The notes under the pieces are model-generated. The model made no database searches and was not told the origin of the DNA. It was given only the letters and a program-made list of their open reading frames with translations. 64,000 nucleotides of DNA, taken from positions 13,692 to 77,691 of the forward strand of contig CAZCOG010000030.1 in NCBI GenBank assembly GCA_964500445.1, read 5' to 3'. Shown one piece after another: positions 25,875 to 35,169 of this stretch. How positions within the stretch are numbered: the first letter of the stretch is position 1; each line of letters opens with the position of its first letter. This DNA comes from Persicitalea sp964500445 (GTDB lineage Bacteria > Bacteroidota > Bacteroidia > Cytophagales > Spirosomataceae). Position numbers and translations under genes: made by a program.

Positions 25875-27320
25875 TCATACCAACGGAAACAGCTTCGCCC
25901 CTATCAGAATGACGACTAATCCGGTAATTCCCATGACAACCAGCAGGGGCGATACGGTTTTAAGCGCTTCTTTTTCAGTCAGGTTACTCAACTTGCAGAT
26001 AATCCAGAACCCCGAATCGTTCATCCAGGGTACGATCTTCGACCCGCAGCCAATGGCCAGCCCCAGGTATACCGGATGAAAACCGAGGTTGGCGTTCATC
26101 GCCAGGCCCGACAGAATTCCAGACGCTGTGATGAGCGCTACGGTGGCCGATCCCTGCGCGGTACGTACCACGGCGGCAATCAGGAACGCCAGCGGTATCA
26201 GGGCCATTTGGTACCCCGCTGTCAGGTCGGCGATGCGGGTACTGATGCCCGTTTGCTGCAACATGCCACCAAAGGCCCCACCAGCGGCCGTGATCAGGAT
26301 AATACCGCCCCCGCTCAGCAAAGCACCCTGCACGTGCGCAGACATCCCTTCCTTGCTGGTCTTTTTCTGATTGGCCAGTACTAGCAGTGCGGCAATTCCG
26401 CCGGTGATGAGGGCCAGATTTTTATCCCCAAAAAATTTCACAACCGCCACAACCGCCGACAAAAAAGCGGAATCAGCCCAGAGTTCACCCGTTTTGGAAA
26501 TGGCATTCAGGGCAGTATCCGCACAAATAAAACCCAGCGGAATCAGCACGGGGAGCAGCGAAAGGCCCAGCGAGGGCAGATCCTTATCCGCCTGCGCGGC
26601 AATGAGGCGAATATCTTTCAGCGGCGCATCGAGCGAATCCCGGATTTCGATGGGCATCCGGCGGTTGACCCAAACGGCGAAGAAGTACCCGGCAGTAATG
26701 GTGAAAAGCCCCACGATGACACCCGCAATCATCATGGTACCTATAGGAATGCGCATTTCCCCGATCAGAAAAAGTGGTCCCGGCGCGGGGGGTACCAGCG
26801 AGTTGGCCATGGCGGCCCCGGCCATGATGCACATGACCAGCAGCAAGTAGTTTTTACCCAGGCGCAGGGTCATGGCTTTGACGAGGGGCATCATCAGAAA
26901 AATGACCGTATCGAAAAAGACCGGGATGCCCAGAAAAAAGCTGCTCACCAGAAAAGCCGCCGGTGCTCTGGGAACGCCGAACAACCGGAGCATGAAGCGG
27001 ATAATCCGCTCAGCGGCTCCACTCTCCAGCAGACTTTTGCCAATAATGGCGGCCATGGCGATCAGGATGCCAATTTTAGCGCAGGTGTTTCCGAACTCGG
27101 TGGCGATGCGCTCGCCGATCCCTTTTTTGGAAAGCGCCAGCGCCGCCGCGGGCGCGGTACCCTTATCCAGCGCGTACTGCTCCACCGCCGCGGCCGGAGT
27201 AAGGAAGGCTACCACCAATGCCCCCAGAATCAGGGCCAGGAAAGGATGTAGTTTCAAACCAATGATGCCACCGACGACGATCAGCACTCCGATGGAAAGG
27301 ATAAAGAGGGGATCAGTCAT
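25875..27320 (-). CDS. GntP-family sugar acid permease
   Basis: 481 residues with about 12 or more hydrophobic segments. The start (PLFILSIGVLIVVGGIIGLKLHPFLALILGA) and the central PFFLG/FFDTVIFLMMPLVKAM region are typical of gluconate:H+ symporters. It would move a sugar acid across the inner membrane with protons. In this operon it is the inner-membrane partner of SusC/D: outer membrane uptake by SusC, inner membrane uptake by this permease. Substrate gluconate, glucarate or galactarate is not decided by sequence. Confidence 0.93.
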   Translation of the reverse strand: MTDPLFILSIGVLIVVGGIIGLKLHPFLALILGALVVAFLTPAAAVEQYALDKGTAPAAALALSKKGIGERIATEFGNTCAKIGILIAMAAIIGKSLLESGAAERIIRFMLRLFGVPRAPAAFLVSSFFLGIPVFFDTVIFLMMPLVKAMTLRLGKNYLLLVMCIMAGAAMANSLVPPAPGPLFLIGEMRIPIGTMMIAGVIVGLFTITAGYFFAVWVNRRMPIEIRDSLDAPLKDIRLIAAQADKDLPSLGLSLLPVLIPLGFICADTALNAISKTGELWADSAFLSAVVAVVKFFGDKNLALITGGIAALLVLANQKKTSKEGMSAHVQGALLSGGGIILITAAGGAFGGMLQQTGISTRIADLTAGYQMALIPLAFLIAAVVRTAQGSATVALITASGILSGLAMNANLGFHPVYLGLAIGCGSKIVPWMNDSGFWIICKLSNLTEKEALKTVSPLLVVMGITGLVVILIGAKLFPLV

Positions 27321-27322
27321 TT

Positions 27323-27427
27323 TTGGATTTCGGATGCTGGACGTTAGATTTTGGACTCCTCATTTTTTAGATTGTTTCTTCTCAATTATTCTATTTTTGA
27401 ATCTTGCATCCAGAATCTAGTATCTAA
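27323..27427. repeat. Imperfect inverted repeat between aldolase and permease genes
   Basis: The left arm (about 27325-27357) reads GGATTTCGGATGCTGGAC then TTAGATTTTGGA; the right arm (about 27401-27427) reads TTGCATCCAGAATCTAG then TATCTAAAAT. The arms are partly complementary. It overlaps the aldolase stop codon. Confidence 0.5.
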
Positions 27428-28181
27428 AATCATTCAGTCTTTTCGCCATTTCCCTAGCCCCGTTGGCGACGAAGGTGGCGTCGGCGCCGCAGGCGATGAA
27501 TCGTATTCCGAGTTGGTGGTAGTTGTGGTACTCTTCGGGATTGAAGAAAAGAATTCCCACTGCTTTTTTGGCCTTCTGGGCCGCATTGATCGTTTCCCGA
27601 ACGGCTTCCTTAAATCGGGGATGGTCGAACTGTCCGAAAATTCCGAGCTCCATCGAGAGGTCAGCGGGGCCGATGAAGAGCACGTCCACCCCATCGATCG
27701 TGGCTACTTCGTCTAGGTGATTGAGTACTTCGGCGGTTTCGATCTGCACGATGCCCAGCAGATTTTCGCGGGCATTTTGGTAATAGCTGTCAAAGTTTTG
27801 GGCAAACTGGGTAGCCCGCACCATTTTGGCCACGCCCCGGTGGCCGTGCGGCGGGTAGTGCAGGCCGCTCACTACCTTCCGGGCCTCGGCCGGATTACTG
27901 ACCTTGGGGCACATGATGCCTTCCGCGCCCATATCCAGCACCCGGTGAATGCGCTGGCTTTCGGCGCTTTCCACCCGTACGATAACTCCTGCGGGGGTAC
28001 TTTCCAGGGCTTGAAGCTGCGCCAGTACATCCTTTTCGGTACCCGCGCCGTGTTCAAGGTCGATCAGTACCCAGTCGAATCCGGACAACCCCACGATTTC
28101 GGCCGTCAGCGAACTACCCAGATTGAGCCAGCAGCCGTGGAGGGTTTCGCCGTTTTGTAATCTCTTTTTTAAGTTTTTCAT
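27417..28181 (-). CDS. HpcH/HpaI-family aldolase (2-dehydro-3-deoxyglucarate aldolase-like)
   Basis: 254 residues, the usual size. It would cleave 5-keto-4-deoxyglucarate (or a close keto-deoxy acid) into pyruvate and tartronate semialdehyde. Family marks: GCWLNLGSSLTAEIVG, WVLIDLEHGAGTE with the catalytic His, VIVRVE with the Arg, metal-binding Glu in GIVQIETAEV and Asp in FIGPADLSMELG. No signal peptide. It follows SusD by 29 bases. GarL is the best match by context, though rhamnonate- or KDG-type aldolases share this fold. Confidence 0.88.
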   Translation of the reverse strand: MKNLKKRLQNGETLHGCWLNLGSSLTAEIVGLSGFDWVLIDLEHGAGTEKDVLAQLQALESTPAGVIVRVESAESQRIHRVLDMGAEGIMCPKVSNPAEARKVVSGLHYPPHGHRGVAKMVRATQFAQNFDSYYQNARENLLGIVQIETAEVLNHLDEVATIDGVDVLFIGPADLSMELGIFGQFDHPRFKEAVRETINAAQKAKKAVGILFFNPEEYHNYHQLGIRFIACGADATFVANGAREMAKRLNDFRY

Positions 28182-28210
28182 ATACCCGTAAAGGCCCGAA
28201 TGAAGTCGCC

Positions 28211-29737
28211 TTACTTCTTATCCCACCAAATTCGGGTATCGAGCAGATTCGGTCCCTGTCGACTGATAGCCTGTTGCACATTATCCTTATTCACATTCAG
28301 TTCGGCATCGGTGTAGGTCAGGCGACGGATAAAGGGTTCGGTCTTGAGATCGCTACCGGGATACGGGTTGGGCGCCAACACAGGGTACCCACTCCGCCGG
28401 AAGTTGGCCCAGGCTTCGGGCCCGTTCAGAAACGACGCCACCCAGTACTGGGTATTGATCTGCTCCAGCTCGCTGCCAGTCTTAAGCGGATGCGCCTGTA
28501 GGTAGGTAGTAATAGCCGCCGCTGGCACAGCCGTATTGGCACCATAGTCGGCAAGTTGCTCCATGTGAGCCCTGATGCCCTTGGCAAAAAAGTCAGCCGG
28601 ATCGCCGGTGGTCCACTTGCGGAAGGCTGCCTCGGCCAGCAGAAATTCGGTCTGCGCGTACGTCACCATATAACTTGGAGCCAGCAGGCTAGCCATGCGG
28701 GTACGGTCCAGCTGGCTATAATCCCACAGACTGGCCAGTTTTTTGGCGGCTACCGCCGAACTGATCGTCGTGTTATCAAATCCCTGCGGAGCACCGATTT
28801 GTACGTCAGCTGTACGGTTGGCTTTGGCTTCTACCTGCTGTGCGCCACTGGTGGCACCCACGTACCGCACGGCAATGGAAGCCAGCCGGGGATCATTGTT
28901 GGTTTTAAGATAATCCACAAAATCTTCGGACAAATAGAAGAAAGCCGACTGCCCGCCATTGAGTTGCGAGCCTACGGGATTGGTAAAACTGGCGTTGTGC
29001 CGCAGCATGGCGTTGTCGGCGTTGGATTGCATTACTCCACCCGCGACAGCTTTGGCTACGTATTCGGCCGCTTTGGTCGGATTGATTTTGGATAGCCGCA
29101 TGGCGGCCCGAAGCAGGAGCGAATATCCCAGGCGTTTCCATTTGACCACGTTTCCATCGTACAGCAAGTCAGTAGCTACCTTGGCTTTGGACGCATCCAA
29201 TGCCGCCGAGGCCGCATCCAACTCGCTCAGAATATTCATATAGACTGATTCTTGGGTATCGTACGCGGGTTTGTCGATGCCCTCGAGGTAGCTTTTTCCG
29301 GCCTGCGTGTAGGGAATATCGCCGTAGGTGTCCGTAAGTACCATGAACGAGTAGGCCTGCCAGATTCGCGCCATGTTGTAGAGGTTGGAGCGCGCGGGTA
29401 CGTCCTTCGTTTTGGCAATAACATCCGTCAACTCTTTGATATTGGTCTGGTAAAAGTTGTTCCAGTTTCCGGCAGCGACGCTACGATTGTCCTGATTGAA
29501 ATTAGCGGCCGAACCCTGTCCGCTGAATGGCGTGATCATCTGCTTGACGATCGTGGTTTCGTAGCTCAGGTTGCCGTAGCCGGGCGCACTGTTAACGATG
29601 GCCGTATTAAGTTGATAGCCGGGGTCCACGCTCGTGAGGGCCACGGGATTCACATTGAGTTCATCAAATCCCTTATCGCAGGAAGTAGCACACAGGCAGA
29701 TCGCGATAATCCAGAGGTAATTCTTGCTATTTTTCAT
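28211..29737 (-). CDS. susD: SusD-like outer membrane lipoprotein
   Basis: 508 residues. Lipobox LCATSC (Cys at about residue 20) marks it for the outer membrane surface. The rest has the tetratricopeptide-like helices of the SusD/RagB fold (IWQAYSFMVLTDTYGDIPYTQ, LRAAMRLSKINPTKAAEYV) and ends with LLDTRIWWDKK; it looks closer to the second SusD family (PF12771 type). It caps SusC and binds the incoming ligand. It lies 21 bases after susC. The likely cargo is a sugar acid or a glycan rich in it, from the downstream enzymes. Confidence 0.95.
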   Translation of the reverse strand: MKNSKNYLWIIAICLCATSCDKGFDELNVNPVALTSVDPGYQLNTAIVNSAPGYGNLSYETTIVKQMITPFSGQGSAANFNQDNRSVAAGNWNNFYQTNIKELTDVIAKTKDVPARSNLYNMARIWQAYSFMVLTDTYGDIPYTQAGKSYLEGIDKPAYDTQESVYMNILSELDAASAALDASKAKVATDLLYDGNVVKWKRLGYSLLLRAAMRLSKINPTKAAEYVAKAVAGGVMQSNADNAMLRHNASFTNPVGSQLNGGQSAFFYLSEDFVDYLKTNNDPRLASIAVRYVGATSGAQQVEAKANRTADVQIGAPQGFDNTTISSAVAAKKLASLWDYSQLDRTRMASLLAPSYMVTYAQTEFLLAEAAFRKWTTGDPADFFAKGIRAHMEQLADYGANTAVPAAAITTYLQAHPLKTGSELEQINTQYWVASFLNGPEAWANFRRSGYPVLAPNPYPGSDLKTEPFIRRLTYTDAELNVNKDNVQQAISRQGPNLLDTRIWWDKK

Positions 29738-29758
29738 AATCTTTTGATTGCTTTCAGC

Positions 29759-32700
29759 CTAAAATTTTACATTCAAATTGAACCCCATGCTACGCGTAAT
29801 GGGTAGCCCGGTAGCTTCCAAACCAATCAGGTTGTCCGACGGAAAACCGAATTGCTCGGGGTGAATATTGGGTACCCACTTTTTCAGCACCGCCACGTTG
29901 TTGGCCACCGCATTGATGCGCAATCCCTTGATGAACTTGACGGAGGTCAGAAAGCGCGTGAAGTCGTAGCCCAGCGAAATTTGCCGTAGTTGCCACAGGC
30001 CCGCGTTGTACACAAAAGGCTCAGCGATGTTCTGCGAGCGTACTGTTTCGTAGTAGGCCTGCACGACCGACTTGGTTTGGTTGGTTTCGCCGTTGGGATT
30101 AACCCCATCTCCAATCACAAAGCCTTCCTCGCGTCCGGCAAGGGTTGCCTTGTGCAAGCCGTGCCGCCAGGCATTGAAATTGGTGCCGGAAATCATTTTG
30201 TGACCTAGCTTGAAGTCGATCAGGAACGAAAGGTTGATACCTTTGTAGGTAAAATTGTTCGTGATTCCACCCACCCAGCGGGGTACCGCGCTTCCGAAGG
30301 CGATTTGGGTAGCGGTGCGGAGTGGACGACCGTTCCCGGCATCAAACACCTGACGGCCCTGCTCGTCGCGCAGGTACCCGAAGCCGTACAACTGGCCTAA
30401 TGGCTGGCCAACTACCTGGCGCAATTCGCCCGAGAAGTCACCCGTACCCACGGTAATAGAATTATCGCTCACATCATCGCCGAGGTTAAGTACCTTGGTC
30501 TTGTTGTAGGCACCGTTGAAGATGGCGTTCCAGGTAAAGTTCTGGGTTTTCACGGGCATTACATTCACCAGCATTTCCCAGCCCTGGTTCCGGCTTTCGC
30601 CTACGTTGATCAATTGGTTGAGATAGCCCCCTGCGTTGGAAGTCTGGGCGCGGAGAATCTGATCGGAGGATAGCTTGTCGTAGTAGGTCAAATCCACCCC
30701 CAGTATGGAGTTGAACAACTTCAACTCAATCCCGAATTCTTTCTCGGCTACCCGCATGGGTCGCAAGTTGGCATTGGGTACCGTGGAGCCGCTGATGCTG
30801 GCCAGGGTCTGGGCCACCCCGGTAGGTGAGGCAAATTGCTGGGAATTGATGCTGTAAAACAGGTTGTTGGCGTAAGGCGACACATCCGTATCACTTCCCA
30901 CCTCGGCGTAGCCCGCCCTGATTTTACCAAAATTGATCCAAGCCGGCAATGAGGAAGCAAAAGCTTGCGAAAAGACAAAACTAGCTGTAATGGAAGGATA
31001 AAGAATACTCCGGTTGGCGGGCGATAAAGTTGAAAACCAGTCGTTACGGGCGGTACCGTTCAGGAAAAGGAAATCTTTGAAAGATACTTCTGCCGAAGCA
31101 TAGAGTGAATTGACCTTGCGCTCGGAAAAATCATAAATCGGGTCACGCTGCCGGCCGTTGCCAATTGTGTAGAGGCCACGGCTATAGAAATCCTGCACCA
31201 GCACATTATGACGGCTGATGCGGCGGTACATCTGGTTGCCACCTACATTGAGATTGACACCGATCACGCCAAAAGTACGGTTAGCCCCCAATAGAAAATC
31301 GGTGTTGAGTTCGCGTACGTTACGGTCGTCTTGTACGTACTGCCCATTCACAAACCCAGCGGGCGCGGCGGGCTGCCGCTGCGAACCTGTGGGTAGGTTA
31401 TAATCCTGCTCGCGGGAGTAGTAGTCCTGACCGATCCGCCCCTGCAAAAACAGCCAGTCGGTGAAATTATAGCGGGCGGTCAGGTTACCAAATACGCGGT
31501 CGTTGCGGATGTTGTCGAAGCGTTTGAGGGCAAAGTAGGGGTTGGTGCGGTTCGTGAACCTGGACCATACTACTTCGTTGCCGTTTTCATCGGAGGCGTA
31601 CTGCTTCAAAAGATCCAGCGGCATGGAATTAGCCATGTTGAAGAGTACGACCGGACTATAATCCTGCTCGGCAATATTGGGTGGATTTTTCCGGTATTCG
31701 TTCGAGTAGTTGATATTGCCTGACACCGTTAACTTCTTAGCCACCGTTTGCGTGAAGCCCAGATTGACGGTCCGGCGATGGTAGCCCGAGCCTGGCAGGA
31801 TCGTTTTATTGTCCAGATTAGAGGCCGACAGGCTGAAACCACCGTTTTCACCGCCCGAAGCCAGGGTAATAGTATTGGTAAAAGTCGAACCCGTCCGGTA
31901 GTAGTCTGTGATTTGGTGCCGCTGGGGTACGTAAGGTACCTCCACGTTATCGAATAGGATTTGGGTCATGCCGGGCTCGAATTTTTCTCCAAAACTCCAC
32001 TGGCCCGACGTCGGAAACGCACTGGTCGGACGCTTTCCATTTTCACCCTGTCCGTACTCATACTGGTAGTCGGTATAGTCGAGCGGCGTATCGGAGGTAA
32101 AATTGGTATTGTAAGTCAGCGAAACACCCGACCCGGAACCCCGGTTTTTCGTGGTGATCATGATGACCCCGTCTTTGGCCCGCGAGCCGTACAGCGCCGA
32201 GGCGGCCGCTCCTTTCAATACCGTCAGGTTTTCGATGTCGTCAGGATTAATGCTGCTCAGGCCATCGCCCCCGTCGGAGGTACGGTTGCTGCCGCGCTCC
32301 GACACATCGCCCCGCGCGCCGTTGTTGGTATTATCTATAGGTACCCCGTTGACCACGATCAATGGGGAATTGTTACCCCCGAAGGACGACTGGCCCCGGA
32401 TGCGGATTTTGCTGGTTCCGGCCGGACCCGAGCCCAGCGAGGTGATGTTTACACCCGCCATTTTACCCTGCAATGCGTTCATGAAATTGGCCGTGCGGTT
32501 GATCGTCATTTCCTCGGTAGGTACTGTAGCCGTAGCGTAGCCGATGCTTTTGGCCTGTTTCTTGATCCCCAGCGCCGTGACTACCACTTCCTGCAAGGCT
32601 TTGCTTTCGGGTACCAGCGACACCGTCAGATTGGTGCGGGTACCTACCGTAACTTCCTGACTCTGATAGCCCACGTAGCTGAATACGAGGACCGCTGCGG

Positions 32701-33307
32701 CATCGGGTACCTCGAGCTGAAACGCGCCGTCGGCGTTGGTAGTCGTGCCGCGCGTGGTACCTTTTACCAGCACGCTTACCCCCGGAAGACCATTATTATT
32801 TTCATCTTCTACTTTACCCCGAACAGTTTGATCTACCTCTTCCATCGAGATGGCCCGAGCCAGGACAGGTACTTGTGGTGATTCAGGAAGTTTCTCGGCT
32901 GTATCCAATGCCTGCGAGGTACTTTCAGCAGGTTCACTTTTCTGAGCGGACTTCTTTTCAGCGACAATCACATAAGTACCGGCTTTCACCTTCCTATAGC
33001 TCAAAGAAGTAGCCCGCAATATCCGGTCAAGATTCTGCTCGACACTGGCTTTGAAATCCAGCAATTCGGTAGCCACCGTGATGTCCCCAACCAGTCCGCC
33101 TTCAAACAGAATATCTACCCGGTAGCGGGTTTTCAGTTCATTAAGTACCCCGCGCAGTTTCTGCCGGGCGGGCTGGGTACTTTCACGTTTTTTCTGCGGG
33201 AGTTGGGTGACGCTCGCCAGATCCTGAGCGGCGGCAGGTTGCGTGAGCCATATGCTGGCCAGCAGCAGCATACATGCCCACCGAGGCGGTGGTAGTGATT
33301 TTTTCAT
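29759..33307 (-). CDS. susC: SusC-like TonB-dependent transporter with STN domain
   Basis: 1182 residues. Order: signal peptide to QPAAAQ, an STN/secretin-like domain (about residues 50-120, RVDILFEGGLVGDITV), a carboxypeptidase-regulatory-like domain (VRGKVEDENNNGLPGVSVLV, about 165-235), the plug (NALQGKMAGVNITSLG, RIRGQSSFGG), then a large beta-barrel ending in MGFNLNVKF. The STN domain is the part that contacts FecR-type anti-sigma factors, and a FecR and ECF sigma lie directly upstream. The transporter therefore can report substrate binding as well as import it. Confidence 0.97.
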   Translation of the reverse strand: MKKSLPPPRWACMLLLASIWLTQPAAAQDLASVTQLPQKKRESTQPARQKLRGVLNELKTRYRVDILFEGGLVGDITVATELLDFKASVEQNLDRILRATSLSYRKVKAGTYVIVAEKKSAQKSEPAESTSQALDTAEKLPESPQVPVLARAISMEEVDQTVRGKVEDENNNGLPGVSVLVKGTTRGTTTNADGAFQLEVPDAAAVLVFSYVGYQSQEVTVGTRTNLTVSLVPESKALQEVVVTALGIKKQAKSIGYATATVPTEEMTINRTANFMNALQGKMAGVNITSLGSGPAGTSKIRIRGQSSFGGNNSPLIVVNGVPIDNTNNGARGDVSERGSNRTSDGGDGLSSINPDDIENLTVLKGAAASALYGSRAKDGVIMITTKNRGSGSGVSLTYNTNFTSDTPLDYTDYQYEYGQGENGKRPTSAFPTSGQWSFGEKFEPGMTQILFDNVEVPYVPQRHQITDYYRTGSTFTNTITLASGGENGGFSLSASNLDNKTILPGSGYHRRTVNLGFTQTVAKKLTVSGNINYSNEYRKNPPNIAEQDYSPVVLFNMANSMPLDLLKQYASDENGNEVVWSRFTNRTNPYFALKRFDNIRNDRVFGNLTARYNFTDWLFLQGRIGQDYYSREQDYNLPTGSQRQPAAPAGFVNGQYVQDDRNVRELNTDFLLGANRTFGVIGVNLNVGGNQMYRRISRHNVLVQDFYSRGLYTIGNGRQRDPIYDFSERKVNSLYASAEVSFKDFLFLNGTARNDWFSTLSPANRSILYPSITASFVFSQAFASSLPAWINFGKIRAGYAEVGSDTDVSPYANNLFYSINSQQFASPTGVAQTLASISGSTVPNANLRPMRVAEKEFGIELKLFNSILGVDLTYYDKLSSDQILRAQTSNAGGYLNQLINVGESRNQGWEMLVNVMPVKTQNFTWNAIFNGAYNKTKVLNLGDDVSDNSITVGTGDFSGELRQVVGQPLGQLYGFGYLRDEQGRQVFDAGNGRPLRTATQIAFGSAVPRWVGGITNNFTYKGINLSFLIDFKLGHKMISGTNFNAWRHGLHKATLAGREEGFVIGDGVNPNGETNQTKSVVQAYYETVRSQNIAEPFVYNAGLWQLRQISLGYDFTRFLTSVKFIKGLRINAVANNVAVLKKWVPNIHPEQFGFPSDNLIGLEATGLPITRSMGFNLNVKF

Positions 33308-33346
33308 TGCGTATTTTGATTAAGGGTTTAGGAATATTTTTATCTA

Positions 33347-33409
33347 CAATCCACGGATTGGGTTTCTTCAACCGGCTTTGCTATACCGCCTGAATACCCG
33401 GTGCACCGG
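33347..33409. promoter_or_regulatory. Palindromes in the fecR-susC spacer
   Basis: Two short palindromes lie here: CAATCC-AC-GGATTG at 33347-33360 and the perfect 12-mer CCGGTGCACCGG at 33398-33409. They may act as an attenuating hairpin after fecR or as a site for a regulator of susC. Confidence 0.4.
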
Positions 33410-33413
33410 ATCA

Positions 33414-34415
33414 CTATTTTATTTCTTCCAGCGTCACCACGTCGTTCGTCCTGCTCATTTTCAGATTAAAAATCCGGCACACGATTTCCAGCAATTCCTC
33501 GGAACTTTCGGCGCGAAAGGAGCCAACCAGCGTACGCTGAGCCAGGTTTTTATCCTGAACTACTACCCGAATGCCATAATTTTCCTGCATTATTTCCGCA
33601 AATTCGGCCAGGGTCGTATCGTCGAAAATGAAGCGTTGATCTTTCCAGGCGGCGTATTTTTCGGGCTGGGTCGTGATTTCCTGCTGAAGGTGATTATCCT
33701 GATCGAGCGTCACAAGGTCACCCGGTTTCATAATCACTTTTTTCCGGGACTGCCCTTCGTGATAGTTGAGCTGTACCTTTCCCCGATTCAGAATCACCCT
33801 GGACTTGTGAGCGCGCGCGTACACCATAAATTCGGTCCCCAAAACCACCACTTCGAGTCCTTTCGGGGTATGCACCACAAACCGTTGATGATCGGCTTGG
33901 TGCGCCACATCGAAATTGGCTTCTCCCGTCAGAAACACCTCCCGGGTACCGCGGCCAAAACCGAAACGAGGTACCTTAAGCGATGAGTTGGCATTGAGTA
34001 CCACCCGTGTACTGTCGCTCAATACCAGCGCTTTGGTTTCTCCGTAAGCCGAAGTATGCATTTGGTACAGCAAATTATTTCTGAATAAAACTCCGCTCAC
34101 CATCAGGATAGTTACCACGGAAGCCGCCACCAACCATTTCCGTGCTCGAAAGCGGGAGGGCGCGAAGACCTCCGCGCCAGCATCAGGCGAGGAAATATCT
34201 TCTGTACGGTCGATGTGGGCACGAAATCGCTCGATTGCATGCTCTCCATCGGTGAGGTACTGCGGCTGCTGGTATTCATATTCCACCAGCCACTTGTAGA
34301 ATAGCTCCTCATGGGCCGCATCTTTCACCCATTCATCGATCAACTGTTTTTGCAAAGCGGTCGATTTTCCGGACAAATAATTGAAGATGAATTCTTTGTT
34401 TATCTCTGCGTTCAT
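33414..34415 (-). CDS. FecR-like anti-sigma factor
   Basis: 333 residues from ATG 34415. The longer frame to 34481 only adds residues encoded by an 8-bp tandem repeat. An N-terminal cytoplasmic anti-sigma part (FIFNYLSGKSTALQKQLIDEWV) is followed by a membrane helix (RARKWLVAASVVTILMVSGVLF, about residues 88-108) and a periplasmic FecR domain (YGETKALVLSDSTRVVLNANSSL) with a C-terminal STN-interacting region. It would hold the ECF sigma until SusC reports its ligand. Confidence 0.93.
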   Translation of the reverse strand: MNAEINKEFIFNYLSGKSTALQKQLIDEWVKDAAHEELFYKWLVEYEYQQPQYLTDGEHAIERFRAHIDRTEDISSPDAGAEVFAPSRFRARKWLVAASVVTILMVSGVLFRNNLLYQMHTSAYGETKALVLSDSTRVVLNANSSLKVPRFGFGRGTREVFLTGEANFDVAHQADHQRFVVHTPKGLEVVVLGTEFMVYARAHKSRVILNRGKVQLNYHEGQSRKKVIMKPGDLVTLDQDNHLQQEITTQPEKYAAWKDQRFIFDDTTLAEFAEIMQENYGIRVVVQDKNLAQRTLVGSFRAESSEELLEIVCRIFNLKMSRTNDVVTLEEIK

Positions 34416-34423
34416 TTTTAATG

Positions 34424-34508
34424 AGAGATTGAGAGATTGAGAGATTGAGAGATTGAGAGAATCGGTTTCCACTACCTCCATTCACTCATTCTTTCATTCA
34501 CTCATTCA
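34424..34508. repeat. Tandem 8-bp repeat and ATTCACTC words in the sigma-fecR spacer
   Basis: AGAGATTG is repeated four times from 34424 to 34455 with a partial fifth copy. Then CATTCACTCATTC words are repeated at about 34480-34508. The spacer lies between the sigma factor stop and the fecR start, so copy-number changes could alter fecR translation. Confidence 0.75.
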
Positions 34509-34515
34509 AAACTGA

Positions 34516-35169
34516 TTATAAGAGCCATTTTTCCTTTAAAAGCCCGCGGACAAACTGACTGGCGCGGTTGAGCTGCACGTCTACGGTTTTGACCGAAAGA
34601 TGGAGCTCATCGGCGATTTCCTGGTATTTCATACCGTCAAACTTGCGCATGAGGTAAATCCGACGACGTTCGACGGGTAGTTTGTTGACGGCTTCCTCCA
34701 CGTCATGGTATAGTTCTTCAAACTGACTGATCTGATCGGGCTGCTGTTCGTTGAGTATGGTTTTTTGGGAAGCTTCGGACAGTTCGGCTTTACGGCTCAA
34801 ATCCCAGCGCAGGTAGTTGTAGGCCCGGTTGCGCACTGTCCGGAAAAGGTACAGGCGATAAGAGGTTTCGATACCCTGAAAGGTATTCTGGGAATAAAAA
34901 CGAAAAAATATTTCTGAAACCAGGTCCTCGGCCACCTCGCGTGAGCCTACGAACTTCACGGCATGGGTGCACATAGGCTGGTAATAGCGCTTGTAAAGTA
35001 GTTCGATGCCCAGGCGAGGATTGTCTTCCAGCGCTTTTCGGATGAAAAATTCATCGTCGGGGATCGTTGCGTAACCAGACTCAACAGAACGCAAGCTCGG
35101 CGAAAGAAGGGGTTTGCTTCCTGTTTTGTCCTTTTCAATGCCGGAAAGGCTGCGCTGGGCGTCCTTCAT
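34516..35169 (-). CDS. ECF RNA polymerase sigma factor
   Basis: 217 residues. Region 2 is shown by LGIELLYKRYYQPMC and EDLVSEIFFRFYS; region 4 by VNKLPVERRRIYLMRKFDG and YQEIADELHLSVKTVDVQLNRA. The N-terminal 35 residues are an extra tail rich in Ser and Lys. It is first in the sugar-acid operon with fecR next, the usual FecI/FecR order in Bacteroidota. Released sigma would be expected to transcribe susC and its followers. Confidence 0.95.
   Translation of the reverse strand: MKDAQRSLSGIEKDKTGSKPLLSPSLRSVESGYATIPDDEFFIRKALEDNPRLGIELLYKRYYQPMCTHAVKFVGSREVAEDLVSEIFFRFYSQNTFQGIETSYRLYLFRTVRNRAYNYLRWDLSRKAELSEASQKTILNEQQPDQISQFEELYHDVEEAVNKLPVERRRIYLMRKFDGMKYQEIADELHLSVKTVDVQLNRASQFVRGLLKEKWLL

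Noticed and set aside
31961..32881. 306-codon plus-strand frame opposite SusC
   Set aside because: It lies wholly inside a clearly coding SusC gene and gives an Arg/Gly-rich protein without motifs.
34424..34508. CRISPR-like array
   Set aside because: The repeat unit is 8 bp, directly tandem and without spacers.
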